Assembly: GCA_944350445.1 (NCBI GenBank)
Contig: CALVOW010000016.1
Location: 1-35,479, forward strand
Length of the DNA: 35,479 bases
Reading direction: 5' to 3'
Source of the DNA: an uncultured Bacilli bacterium
GTDB lineage: Bacteria > Bacillota_I > Bacilli_A > RF39 > UBA660
Shown here: positions 8,012 through 15,736 of the stretch, piece by piece
Position numbering within the stretch: position 1 is the stretch's first letter
How the letters are laid out: the number at the start of each line of letters is the position of its first letter
Program-made: the position numbers and the translations under genes
The notes under the pieces: model-generated
What the model was told of the DNA's origin: nothing
Database searches by the model: none
What the model saw: the letters and a program-made list of their open reading frames with translations, nothing else

Positions 8012-8470
8012 TTATAAATTAGAGGTTATAGTTATTTCCTCTTTATTGCATAATTCATCTAAGGAAATGTTAAATTTTTTGGAAATTTTATACAAGTTTG
8101 AAGTAGAAATTTGAATGATTCCTTTTTCATATTTAGCAATACAAGCTTGTGTTACTCCTAAAATATTTCCCAAATCTTCTTGGGATAAATTATTTTGTAT
8201 TCTAATTTTCTTGATCTTTTTACCAAGAACTAAAAAATCAATACCATGACTTATTCTCTTGGTATTTCTTTTTCTACTAAGACCAAGCACATAGTCAATA
8301 CTATAATTAAAATAATCAGCAAACTCACATAACTTTTCTAATGGGATAATATTAATACCTAGCTCCCATAAAGAATAAGTAGATCTTTTTACATGCAATA
8401 TTTTAGCCATTTTTCTTTGATTTAGATCGTTATCCTCCCTTATATCTCTTAACTTTTTAAAATCTATCAT
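8012..8470 (-). CDS. Regulator with two XRE-type HTH domains
   Basis: 152 residues containing two complete Cro/C1-type HTH domains in one chain. The first is about residues 1-65 (LRDIREDNDLNQRKMAKIL, then KRSTYSLWELG). The second is about 78-145 (IKKIRIQNNLSQEDLGNIL, then TQACIAKYEKG). Such a protein can act like a covalently linked dimer. No peptidase, sensor or effector domain is attached. ATG at 8470 follows GGTGG; a TTG five codons earlier is less likely. An inverted repeat (8477-8510) covers the start region and may be an autoregulatory operator. The gene is convergent with the Crp/Fnr gene and divergent from the small protein at 8605. Its targets are unknown. Confidence 0.85.
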   Translation of the reverse strand: MIDFKKLRDIREDNDLNQRKMAKILHVKRSTYSLWELGINIIPLEKLCEFADYFNYSIDYVLGLSRKRNTKRISHGIDFLVLGKKIKKIRIQNNLSQEDLGNILGVTQACIAKYEKGIIQISTSNLYKISKKFNISLDELCNKEEITITSNL

Positions 8471-8476
8471 ATTTAC

Positions 8477-8510
8477 TACCACCAATTTAATTTTTACATT
8501 TTAGGTGGTA
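8477..8510. promoter_or_regulatory. Inverted repeat upstream of the double-HTH gene
   Basis: TACCACC (8477-8483) and GGTGGTA (8504-8510) form a 7-bp inverted repeat with 20 nt between arms. The left arm holds the ribosome binding site. It may be an operator or may fold in the mRNA and hide the ribosome site. Confidence 0.35.
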
Positions 8511-8604
8511 AATACTAAGATATGCTATTTTTAGTTATTATTTTTAAAACTTTGTGTTATAATAACCACTATGAACTTTATTTTGATATTGAAAGAGGTA
8601 TTAG

Positions 8605-8874
8605 ATGGATAAAAATAAACTATACAATAATATTTTAGATTTATGTATATATCAAGAAATTGAAAATTCTAAAAATTTTTTAGATCTTTTATATTTAGAA
8701 CTGAAAATTTGTCAAGTTCAAATGAATTTTTTAGAAAAAGAGAAACCTTATAAATTTCAAAAAAAGAAATTTAAGGCTTATCTTGAAGAGAAAAAACGTT
8801 TGGAAGAAAGAGTTGAAAAATATAAAAAAGTTATTGCTGATGAATTATCTTTAATGGCAAAACTTGGTGAATAA
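8605..8874 (+). CDS. Small coiled-coil protein of unknown function
   Basis: 89 residues, not recognised. It is charged, Lys- and Glu-rich and helical, with a probable coiled coil over residues 40-80 (FLEKEKPYKFQKK, EEKKRLEERVEKYK). No signal peptide or membrane segment is seen, so it is probably cytoplasmic. ATG at 8605 follows AGAGG at normal spacing, and a TATAAT lies at 8558-8563, so it is probably expressed alone. It is divergent from the double-HTH gene and converges on dedA. A link with the regulator is possible from position only. Confidence 0.6.
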   Translation: MDKNKLYNNILDLCIYQEIENSKNFLDLLYLELKICQVQMNFLEKEKPYKFQKKKFKAYLEEKKRLEERVEKYKKVIADELSLMAKLGE

Positions 8875-8884
8875 AATATAAGAA

Positions 8885-8912
8885 AACAACAAGTTTTAAG
8901 AAACCTGCTGTT
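8885..8912 (-). terminator. Terminator overlapping the dedA stop codon
   Basis: On the minus strand AACAGCAGGTTT (8912-8901) pairs with AAACTTGTTGTT (8896-8885) through a CTTA loop, then TTTTCTTATATTTT. Two pairs are G-U in the minus-strand RNA but would be A-C mismatches in the other direction, so it works best for dedA. Confidence 0.75.
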
Positions 8913-9519
8913 TTTTTGCTCTTTTTTTGTAAAACCAGACTACAAAAAGAATAAAAATAATTATTAGAACAATCAAAGTAATTGTTGAATAGGTATCAAA
9001 GATATTTACAATATTTTCCCAGTTTTCACCAACAATTGATCCTACAACAACTAAAACACTATTCCAAATAAGACTACCAATTGTTGTATAAATTAAAAAT
9101 TTAGGAATATTCATTTCACTCATTCCGGCGGGGATTGATATTAAACTCCTGACAATAGGAATGAAACGACAGAAAAAAACACATTTTTCCCCTTTGGTAT
9201 CAAACCACTTATCAGCTGATTCAATATCTTCTTTTTTGAGATGAAGAATTTTTCCAACTTTTCCACTAACAATTTTCATAAGGCGTTCTTTGTTTAAAAT
9301 TTTTCCGATTGCATAAAGAACAATGGCTCCAAGTAAACTACCAAGGGTTGCTGATAATATTACCAAAGGAACATTTAAATTCGAATAAGTTGTCATATAA
9401 CCACCAAAAGTAAGTATTACTTCTGATGGAATAGGTGGGAAGATATTTTCAATGGCAATTAATAAAAATATTCCAATATACCCAAATTGATTCATTAAAT
9501 TTATAATAAATTCTTGCAT
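8896..9519 (-). CDS. DedA family membrane protein (VTT domain)
   Basis: 207 residues. DedA/VTT proteins are polytopic membrane proteins involved in moving lipids such as undecaprenyl phosphate or phosphatidylethanolamine across the membrane and in envelope homeostasis. The family features are visible: IGIFLLIAIENIFPPIPSE near the N-terminus, then GSLLGAIVLYAIGK, and the conserved FFCRFIPIVRSLISIPAG with GxxxMxxxKF after it. The last membrane helix (ITLIVLIIIFILFVVWFY) is followed by a short basic tail. Length is normal. ATG at 9519 has AAAGGATG upstream. It is a single-gene unit with an extended -10 promoter at 9539-9547 and its own terminator. Which DedA subtype, and so the exact lipid, cannot be told. 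Confidence 0.93.
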   Translation of the reverse strand: MQEFIINLMNQFGYIGIFLLIAIENIFPPIPSEVILTFGGYMTTYSNLNVPLVILSATLGSLLGAIVLYAIGKILNKERLMKIVSGKVGKILHLKKEDIESADKWFDTKGEKCVFFCRFIPIVRSLISIPAGMSEMNIPKFLIYTTIGSLIWNSVLVVVGSIVGENWENIVNIFDTYSTITLIVLIIIFILFVVWFYKKRAKKQQVS

Positions 9520-9538
9520 AAATCACATCCTTTAATAC

Positions 9539-9547
9539 ATTATATCA
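9539..9547 (-). promoter_or_regulatory. Extended -10 promoter of dedA
   Basis: On the minus strand TGATATAAT, a TGn plus perfect -10. The -35 region (TTCTAA at 17 nt) is poor, as is common for extended -10 promoters. The leader would be about 14 nt. Confidence 0.5.
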
Positions 9548-9612
9548 TAAGATATAAAATTTTAGAAATAAAAATAAATTTAGGAATTATCTTTTAAATT
9601 CCAACTAAAAAA

Positions 9613-9621
9613 TGATATACT
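9613..9621 (+). promoter_or_regulatory. Extended -10 promoter of the DNA methylase gene
   Basis: TGATATACT just upstream of the GGAGG site of the 9638 gene; no clear -35. The leader would be only about 10 nt, with the ribosome site at its very start. Confidence 0.4.
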
Positions 9622-9637
9622 CTTTTTGGAGGTTATT

Positions 9638-10474
9638 ATGAATACTTTAAAACCGAAACCTTTTGTAAAATGGGCAGGAGGAAAAAGACAGATTTTAGAT
9701 AAATTAAAAAAATATGTTCCTTTAGAATTTAATACTTACTATGAACCATTTGTTGGTGGTGGGGCTTTGTTATTTGAGCTTACTCCCAAAAGTGCTGTTA
9801 TTAATGATTCCAATCAAGAACTTATGAATGTTTACAAAGTTCTTTTAGATTATGAAGAGTTTGCCAAGATGTGTAAAGAATTAAATAAACATGAAAGATC
9901 TCATAGTGAAGAGTATTATTATAAAATAAGAGATTTAGATAGAGATTTAAAAAAATATCAAAAACTTGCTAATTATCAAAAGGCTGCTCGAACTATTTAT
10001 TTAAATAAGGCTTGTTTTAATGGTCTTTATCGTGTTAATTCTAAAGGATTGTTTAATGTTCCGTTTAATAAAAAGAATAAAGTATCTACGTATGATGCTA
10101 GTAATTTATTGTTAGTTCACACTTATTTTGTCAACAATGATATAAAAATAATGTCAACCGATTTTGAAAAAAGTGTCGAAAATTGTCAAGAAAATGACTT
10201 TGTTTACTTTGACCCACCATATGATACCCTTAATAATTCGTTTACTAGTTACACAGAAGAAGGATTTACGAAAAAAGATCAAGAAAGACTTTTTAAAACT
10301 TTTAAAAAACTTGATCAAAAAGGGGTAAAAGTAATGCTTTCTAATCATAATACCGATTTTATAAAAGAACTTTATAAAGATTATAATTTTCATGTCATAA
10401 CGGCTAAAAGAAATATTAATTCTAATGGTAACAAAAGAGGTTTAGTTGAAGAAGTAATTATTACTAATTATTAA
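9638..10474 (+). CDS. D12-class adenine-N6 DNA methyltransferase (Dam/DpnM-like)
   Basis: 278 residues. D12-class enzymes transfer a methyl group from SAM to N6 of adenine; Dam and DpnM members act on GATC. Visible motifs are PFVKWAGGKRQIL at the N-terminus, the SAM-binding PFVGGGALLF (about residues 43-52), VINDSNQEL, and the catalytic FDPPY with DPPY at 192-195. The length matches DpnM. ATG at 9638 follows GGAGG at ideal spacing. No restriction endonuclease gene adjoins it: its neighbours are dedA and a kinase. It is therefore likely an orphan methylase for regulation, mismatch repair or protection from incoming enzymes. GATC as the target is inference from the family. Confidence 0.92.
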   Translation: MNTLKPKPFVKWAGGKRQILDKLKKYVPLEFNTYYEPFVGGGALLFELTPKSAVINDSNQELMNVYKVLLDYEEFAKMCKELNKHERSHSEEYYYKIRDLDRDLKKYQKLANYQKAARTIYLNKACFNGLYRVNSKGLFNVPFNKKNKVSTYDASNLLLVHTYFVNNDIKIMSTDFEKSVENCQENDFVYFDPPYDTLNNSFTSYTEEGFTKKDQERLFKTFKKLDQKGVKVMLSNHNTDFIKELYKDYNFHVITAKRNINSNGNKRGLVEEVIITNY

Positions 10475-10511
10475 AAAACTGTTAACTTTTTAAATTATTA
10501 ACAGTTTTTTT
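10473..10511. terminator. Bidirectional terminator between the methylase and kinase genes
   Basis: AAAAAACTGTTAA (10473-10485) pairs with TTAACAG plus T6 (10498-10510) across a 12-nt loop, with an A run on one side and a T run on the other. The stop codon of the leftward kinase gene lies in the loop, and that of the methylase overlaps the first arm. Confidence 0.85.
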
Positions 10512-11611
10512 ATAAATTCATTTATTTCTTCTAATTTTATTTCAATATCTTTAAAAAGAAGATATTGATTTTTAAAACGATCAAAATTATGTTCTTGATA
10601 TTTTATTTTAAAATAAGTATCACCATTTATATAGTCGGTTAAAAAACGAATAGCTAATTCATAAGTTAATATTTTAACTGATAAGCCTAAAAGATTAATT
10701 TCTTCGTTAGTTAAAATATCTTTGGTTTCTTCTAAAAAACCTTTTAAGTAAGCTTTAGTTAAATCTAAATCTAAAAAAATCTTTGTTGGATCAGTTTCAT
10801 CTTCAAAAGAATTACTACAAGCAGATCTTATTCCATCACCTAAATCAAAAAGTAAAGAACCTGGCATAACAGTATCAAGATCAATTATACAAGTTGCAAT
10901 TAAACTATCTTTATCGAATAAAATATTATTTAATTTGGTATCATTATGCGTAACTCTAATAGGAATTGTTTTTCCCAAAGAATCAATTATAAGACTTGCT
11001 TCTTTAATTTTTGATATTAAATCAACTATTTCCTTTGAACAAGTAAAAGCTCGATTAGTAATATTATTTTCAATACTTAAAATTAAATCATTAAATCTTT
11101 TTTTTGTATTATGAAAATCTTTTATTGTCTCAGTAAGTAAATTACTAGGAAAATCATTTAATAATTTTTGAAAGAATCCAAACCCTTTACCAGCTTGATA
11201 AGCAAGTTCTTCTGGATTATTAGAATCTTTTAAACTATCATAAGAAATACAGTTTTCAATAAAGTCAAAAACACGATAATATTCTTTTTCTAAATCTTCA
11301 TTTATATAAGTATATAAATTTTTATTATCACGAGTTTTAATGATATTTAAAGTTTTATGATAAGTATCATTTAAATCCTGCAATTTTTCTTTAATATGAT
11401 TAGTTACTAATTCAATATTTTTCATTACTAAATGCGGTTCGTTAAAGACATTAGAATTAATTTTTTGAAGGAGATATTTTTTTAAGACATCTTTATTTTT
11501 ATAATATAAAATATAAGTTTTATTAATGTTACCTTGATTATTTTCTTCTATTTTTATCAAATTTCCATCTATTTGAAAATTACTTGCTATTAAATTTATT
11601 TTTTCTATCAT
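10490..11611 (-). CDS. Phosphotransferase, N-acetylhexosamine 1-kinase (NahK)-like
   Basis: 373 residues with an aminoglycoside-phosphotransferase/choline-kinase fold. The catalytic loop is HNDTKLNN (about residue 222 on) and the metal site is IDLDTVMPGSLLFDLGDGIR. The combination of HNDTKLNN and IDLDTVMPGS is what I know from the NahK/LnpB group, which phosphorylates GlcNAc or GalNAc at O1 in mucin and milk-sugar use. The substrate remains inference, and no lacto-N-biose phosphorylase or sugar transporter lies near. ATG at 11611 follows AGGTGA; a GTG three codons earlier is part of that site. A TATAAT at 11628-11633 may be its promoter. It converges on the methylase and shares its terminator. 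It is a soluble protein without a signal peptide. Confidence 0.8.
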   Translation of the reverse strand: MIEKINLIASNFQIDGNLIKIEENNQGNINKTYILYYKNKDVLKKYLLQKINSNVFNEPHLVMKNIELVTNHIKEKLQDLNDTYHKTLNIIKTRDNKNLYTYINEDLEKEYYRVFDFIENCISYDSLKDSNNPEELAYQAGKGFGFFQKLLNDFPSNLLTETIKDFHNTKKRFNDLILSIENNITNRAFTCSKEIVDLISKIKEASLIIDSLGKTIPIRVTHNDTKLNNILFDKDSLIATCIIDLDTVMPGSLLFDLGDGIRSACSNSFEDETDPTKIFLDLDLTKAYLKGFLEETKDILTNEEINLLGLSVKILTYELAIRFLTDYINGDTYFKIKYQEHNFDRFKNQYLLFKDIEIKLEEINEFIKKLLII

Positions 11612-11706
11612 GTAAATCACCTACTAGATTATAATGAAAAAAGTAAAAAAAATCTACTATTTTTTATCATTTTGTGATATATATTAATTGTTAGGGAGTG
11701 ATAATT

Positions 11707-12408
11707 ATGGCATATATAGAATTAAAAAAAGTTTCAAAAACTTATAAAATGGGTGAAGTGGAAATAAAGGCTTGCCATGATGTATCTTTTCAAATAGAAA
11801 AAGGAGAGTTAGTTGTTATTTTAGGTCCAAGTGGGGCTGGAAAGACGACGGTTTTAAATTTATTGGGAGGAATGGATACTATTACTTCGGGACAAATTAT
11901 TGTTGATTCTCAGGATATTACTAAATATACAAGAAAAGAATTGATTGGTTATCGAAGAAATAGTATTGGTTTTGTTTTTCAGTTCTATAATTTAGTTGGT
12001 AATTTAACAGCCATTGAAAATGTTGAATTAGCCGTGCAAATATGCAAGAATCCTTTTTCTCCGAAAACAATATTAGAAAGAGTTGGACTTAAAGATCGAA
12101 TTAATAATTTTCCAGCTGAATTATCAGGTGGTGAACAGCAAAGAGTAGCTATTGCTAGAGCCATTGCGAAAAATCCGAAAATTTTACTTTGCGATGAACC
12201 AACGGGAGCTTTGGATTCGAAAACTGGGGTTAAGATTTTATCACTTTTACAACAAACTGCCAGAGAAATGGGGATGACAACAATTATTATTACCCATAAT
12301 TCCTTAATTGCCGAAATTGCCGATAAAGTAATTAAAATTAAAAATGGGACAGTTGATGATGTTATTATCCAAAAAGATCCAAAACGAGTAGAGGAGCTTG
12401 ATTGGTAA
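11707..12408 (+). CDS. ABC transporter ATP-binding protein (MacB/LolD type)
   Basis: 233 residues, a stand-alone ATPase of the type that drives FtsX-like permeases. Walker A is GPSGAGKT at residues 40-47, the signature LSGGEQQRVAIARA is near 140, Walker B is ILLCDEPTGALD, and the switch His is in TIIITHN. GALDSKTG and the Q-loop FQFYNLVG are typical of LolD/MacB/YtrE proteins, which extrude lipoproteins, peptides or toxins or act mechanically rather than import nutrients. ATG at 11707 follows GGGAGTG. Its stop overlaps the start of the permease gene by one base (TAATG), so the two are translated together as one transporter. Confidence 0.95.
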   Translation: MAYIELKKVSKTYKMGEVEIKACHDVSFQIEKGELVVILGPSGAGKTTVLNLLGGMDTITSGQIIVDSQDITKYTRKELIGYRRNSIGFVFQFYNLVGNLTAIENVELAVQICKNPFSPKTILERVGLKDRINNFPAELSGGEQQRVAIARAIAKNPKILLCDEPTGALDSKTGVKILSLLQQTAREMGMTTIIITHNSLIAEIADKVIKIKNGTVDDVIIQKDPKRVEELDW

Positions 12409-15400
12409 TGAAGTTATTGTTTCGATTAAGTTTAAGAAAAATAAAAAAATCTTTGGGAAGATTTCTTTCCATTCTTTTAATTGTTGCTCTTGGGGTCGGT
12501 TTTTTTGCGGGGTTAAGAGAAAGTGCTCCGGATATTTTAACAACGCTTGACACTTACTATGATAATACTAATTTAATGGACTTTAAAATTACTAGTACGA
12601 CCGGTTTAACAACTGATGATATCGAATCTTTAAAAGAACTTGAACATGTTGATTTAGTCGTTCCTAGTTATTCCTTAGATGCCTTAGTATCCGGAGAAGC
12701 TATTCGCGTTCATGCTTTACTTGATTCTATTAATCAAGTAACTTTAAAAGAGGGACGAGAAATTGCAAGTAATGATGAATGTTTAGCTGATGCTAGTTAT
12801 TTTAACTTAGGTGATACAATTCATATAGAAAAATTATCCATTGAAGGAGTTTTAGAAATTGTTGATTATAAAGTTGTAGGTCTTGTTGATTCATCTTTAT
12901 ATTTATCTAGAGAAAAAGGAATAGCTACAATTGGTAATGGTAAATTAGAATCATTTATTTTTATACCTTATGAGAATTTTAACTCTGAGGTTATAACGGA
13001 GGTTTATTTAACTAGTAAAAATTCTAAGGAAGAAAGTTCATATGAAACTAGTTATGAGGAAAATATTCAAGTTTTAGAAGATGAGATATTAGAATTAAAG
13101 CCAATTCAAGAAACCAAAAGATATGAAGAAATTTTAGAAACAGCAACTAAGGAAATTCAAAAAATCGAAGATGAATTTCAAGTTGAAAAAAATAAGGCTA
13201 CTAGTGAACTTCAAAGTGCTAAAAGAGAATTAGATTCAGCCAGAGCCGAACTAGATACCGGTTGGAGTGAATATAATGCCTCTTTAAAACTTTTAGAAGA
13301 AAATGAGACAAGTGGAAAAGAAAAGTTAGAAAATGCTAAAAAAGAATTAGAAAATGGTAAAACCGCGTATCAAAATACTTTAAATCAGTATCAAATAGTT
13401 GAAGAAAATTTATCTTCTCTGTTAGAAAGTACTAAAAATCAAATTGCTAATTTAGAAGCGGTTTTAAATAATTTAGAGGAAACTGATCCTAATTATTCAA
13501 CTATAAAACAAAATCTTGAATCTTTAAAACAATTAGAAACTTTATATACAACTTTAATTACAACCAAAGAAACTCTTCAAAAAAGTGAAGAGACTTTAAT
13601 TCAAGAAGAAGAAAATTACAATGAACAAATTGTCAACGGCAAAAAAGCTTTAGAAGAGGCTAAACAAGAGTTAGATGAAGGAGAAGTATCTTATCAAAAT
13701 GGTTTAAGAGAATATGAAAATGGGGTCTTAGAATTAGAAAATGCAACAAGAGAAGCCGAGGAAAAAATTGAAGAAGCAAGACAAGCTTTAAAGGAAATAG
13801 AAAAACCAGAATGGTATTTATTAAATCGTACCAATAACAATGGTTATACTAGCATTTATGATGATGCCATGAAAATAGACTCAATTGCCAAAGTATTTCC
13901 TGTATTCTTTATTTTAGTAGTAGCATTAATGTGTTTTAATACACTAACCAGAATGGTTGAAGAAGAAAGAGGAGAAATTGGTATCTTAGCATCTCTTGGC
14001 TATAGTAAATTTTTAATTATGGGAAGTTATATTTTTTATGTTTTCTTAGCTACTATTCTTGGTGTAACTATTGGTCTTTTAGGAGGGTATACAATTATTC
14101 CTAATGTTGTTTATCAAATATATCATGCTAATTATATTTTACCTTCTTTAGAAGTAAGTATTAAAATAATTCCTTTTTTACTTATTATTTTTGTATCCCT
14201 TTTCATTATGTATATGATTACTTTCCTATCTTGTCAAAAGGAGTTAAAAAACAATCCAGCAATTATTATTCGTCCAAAAGCTCCAAGAAAAGGAAAAAAA
14301 GTCCTTTTAGAACGCGTAAAATTTTTCTGGCAACGTTTGTCATTTACGAGCAAAGTAACTGTTCGTAATATGTTTAGATACAAAAAAAGAATTATTATGA
14401 CGGTACTTGGGATTGCTGGTTCAACCGCTCTTCTTTTAACTGGTTTTGGTCTTCGAGATAGTATTAATCGATTAATTGAACTCCAATATGGAAGTATTAT
14501 TCACTATGATGCTTTGTTTGTTATGCAAGATAGTTTTCAAGAAATAAGTAGTGAAGTTAAAGAAAATTTAAACACAAGTAATGTTTCTTCTTATTTACCA
14601 ATATATCAAGAATCATTTACTTTTGATGCTAATAATATTTCGCATGATGTCTATGTCATGGCTTTTGAAGATGTCGAGAAAATAAATGAGTTTTTAACTT
14701 TTAATAGTAAAAGCAATCAAGAATTTAGTTTTCCAACAGATGGAGTTGTTATAACCGAAAAAATGGCTAAATTATTAAATGTTGGAATTGGTGATTTTGT
14801 AAAAATTCGTAATAGCCAAAATGAGTTATATATGTTAAGAGTAAGTGATATTGTTGAAAATTATACCCTACATTATATTTATATGAATAAAGCAACTTAT
14901 GAAAAAGTCTTTGAACAAGAAATTTCTTATAATATGCTTATGGCTAATTTAGAAGAGGGTACTAACGAAGAAGAATTATCTACCAAATGGCTTGAAGAAG
15001 GCTTAATTAGTACTATTAACTTTACTAGTGATAATTTAAATACTTTTTCAGTTATGGTTGATAGTTTAAATAAAATTGTTTATTTAATTATTGTTGCATC
15101 TTGTCTTTTAGCTTTTATTGTTTTATATAATTTAACAACAATTAATATTACGGAAAGAGTAAGGGAAATTTCTACTTTAAAAGTTTTAGGTTTTTATGAT
15201 ATGGAAGTTTCTAATTATGTCTATCGGGAAACTTTCATGTTAACGCTGTTTGGTTTACTACTTGGTCTTTTATTAGGAGTTTCTTTGCATAGCTATGTTA
15301 TGACAGTAGCTGAAACAGATAACATTTTATTCTTTCATTATATAAACTGGTACAGTTATATCTTCGCAGGGCTTGTTATTATGATTTTTGGACTTATTGT

Positions 15401-15467
15401 GCAAGTATTTACTCATTTTAAATTAAAACGAATTGATATGATTGAATCGTTAAAATCCGTCGAGTAA
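12408..15467 (+). CDS. FtsX-like ABC permease with a long extracellular coiled coil
   Basis: 1019 residues. One membrane helix near residues 15-40 (FLSILLIVALGVGFFAGL) is followed by an extracellular part with a MacB-like domain. A Glu/Lys/Ala-rich coiled coil follows at about 225-475. Three helices from about 495 to 608 form the first FtsX domain (GEIGILASLGYSK is its cytoplasmic loop). After a further helix near 660-680 and a second outside domain, three more helices (about 885-1003) form the second FtsX domain, with VREISTLKVLGFYD as the matching loop. The layout is the duplicated permease of Firmicutes peptide-resistance or envelope-stress transporters; the cargo is unknown. ATG at 12408 overlaps the ATPase stop. 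Unlike BceAB systems, no two-component regulator is adjacent. A terminator follows directly. Confidence 0.9.
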   Translation: MKLLFRLSLRKIKKSLGRFLSILLIVALGVGFFAGLRESAPDILTTLDTYYDNTNLMDFKITSTTGLTTDDIESLKELEHVDLVVPSYSLDALVSGEAIRVHALLDSINQVTLKEGREIASNDECLADASYFNLGDTIHIEKLSIEGVLEIVDYKVVGLVDSSLYLSREKGIATIGNGKLESFIFIPYENFNSEVITEVYLTSKNSKEESSYETSYEENIQVLEDEILELKPIQETKRYEEILETATKEIQKIEDEFQVEKNKATSELQSAKRELDSARAELDTGWSEYNASLKLLEENETSGKEKLENAKKELENGKTAYQNTLNQYQIVEENLSSLLESTKNQIANLEAVLNNLEETDPNYSTIKQNLESLKQLETLYTTLITTKETLQKSEETLIQEEENYNEQIVNGKKALEEAKQELDEGEVSYQNGLREYENGVLELENATREAEEKIEEARQALKEIEKPEWYLLNRTNNNGYTSIYDDAMKIDSIAKVFPVFFILVVALMCFNTLTRMVEEERGEIGILASLGYSKFLIMGSYIFYVFLATILGVTIGLLGGYTIIPNVVYQIYHANYILPSLEVSIKIIPFLLIIFVSLFIMYMITFLSCQKELKNNPAIIIRPKAPRKGKKVLLERVKFFWQRLSFTSKVTVRNMFRYKKRIIMTVLGIAGSTALLLTGFGLRDSINRLIELQYGSIIHYDALFVMQDSFQEISSEVKENLNTSNVSSYLPIYQESFTFDANNISHDVYVMAFEDVEKINEFLTFNSKSNQEFSFPTDGVVITEKMAKLLNVGIGDFVKIRNSQNELYMLRVSDIVENYTLHYIYMNKATYEKVFEQEISYNMLMANLEEGTNEEELSTKWLEEGLISTINFTSDNLNTFSVMVDSLNKIVYLIIVASCLLAFIVLYNLTTINITERVREISTLKVLGFYDMEVSNYVYRETFMLTLFGLLLGLLLGVSLHSYVMTVAETDNILFFHYINWYSYIFAGLVIMIFGLIVQVFTHFKLKRIDMIESLKSVE

Positions 15468-15495
15468 AACAGATATTTTTAGTATCTGTTTTTTT
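15466..15495 (+). terminator. Terminator of the ABC transporter operon
   Basis: AAAACAGATA (15466-15475) pairs with TATCTGTTTT (15483-15492), followed by T. The arm begins inside the TAA stop of the permease. Confidence 0.85.
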
Positions 15496-15524
15496 ACGAA
15501 AAAACTAGCATTTTTTTTAAAATA

Positions 15525-15533
15525 TGTTATAAT
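15525..15533 (+). promoter_or_regulatory. Extended -10 promoter of tRNA-Leu
   Basis: TGTTATAAT, a TGn plus perfect -10, 13 nt before the mature tRNA end. No strong -35 is seen. Confidence 0.6.
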
Positions 15534-15545
15534 TTAATATGTCTT

Positions 15546-15629
15546 CCTTGTGTGGCGGAATTGGTAGACGCGCACGACTCAAAATCGTGTATCTTTGATG
15601 TGAGGGTTCGATTCCCTCCACAAGGACCA
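15546..15629 (+). tRNA. tRNA-Leu (anticodon CAA), CCA encoded
   Basis: The acceptor stem is CCTTGTG (15546-15552) with CACAAGG (15619-15625), then A73 and an encoded CCA (15627-15629). The anticodon stem CACGA/TCGTG encloses the loop CTCAAAA, with CAA at 15580-15582, reading the codon TTG. A long variable arm follows, as expected for class II tRNA-Leu. The T arm is GAGGG-TTCGATT-CCCTC. It is a single tRNA unit with its own promoter and terminator. Confidence 0.98.
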
Positions 15630-15643
15630 AATATTAAATTAAT

Positions 15644-15668
15644 GACTTTTAAGATAAAGTCTTTTTTT
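15644..15668 (+). terminator. Terminator of the tRNA-Leu gene
   Basis: GACTTT (15644-15649) pairs with AAAGTC (15656-15661), followed by seven T. Confidence 0.8.
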
Positions 15669-15736
15669 ATCAAAAAAATAGTGACAAAAATATTTAAAAG
15701 TGCTATTATTTTAAGTAATTTTTAAGGGGGCTTTTA

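Noticed and set aside
8012..8874. Toxin-antitoxin pair made of the double-HTH regulator and the 89-residue protein
   Set aside because: The genes are divergent, not in one operon, and the small protein shows no toxin fold. Only the neighbourhood suggests it.
9638..10474. Restriction-modification system
   Set aside because: Neither neighbour is an endonuclease; one is a DedA membrane protein and the other a sugar-type kinase.
15546..15668. tRNA-Leu as an integration site for a prophage or island
   Set aside because: No integrase gene and no repeat of the tRNA 3' end are visible; the next gene is a Fic gene with the same base composition, and the tRNA has its own terminator.
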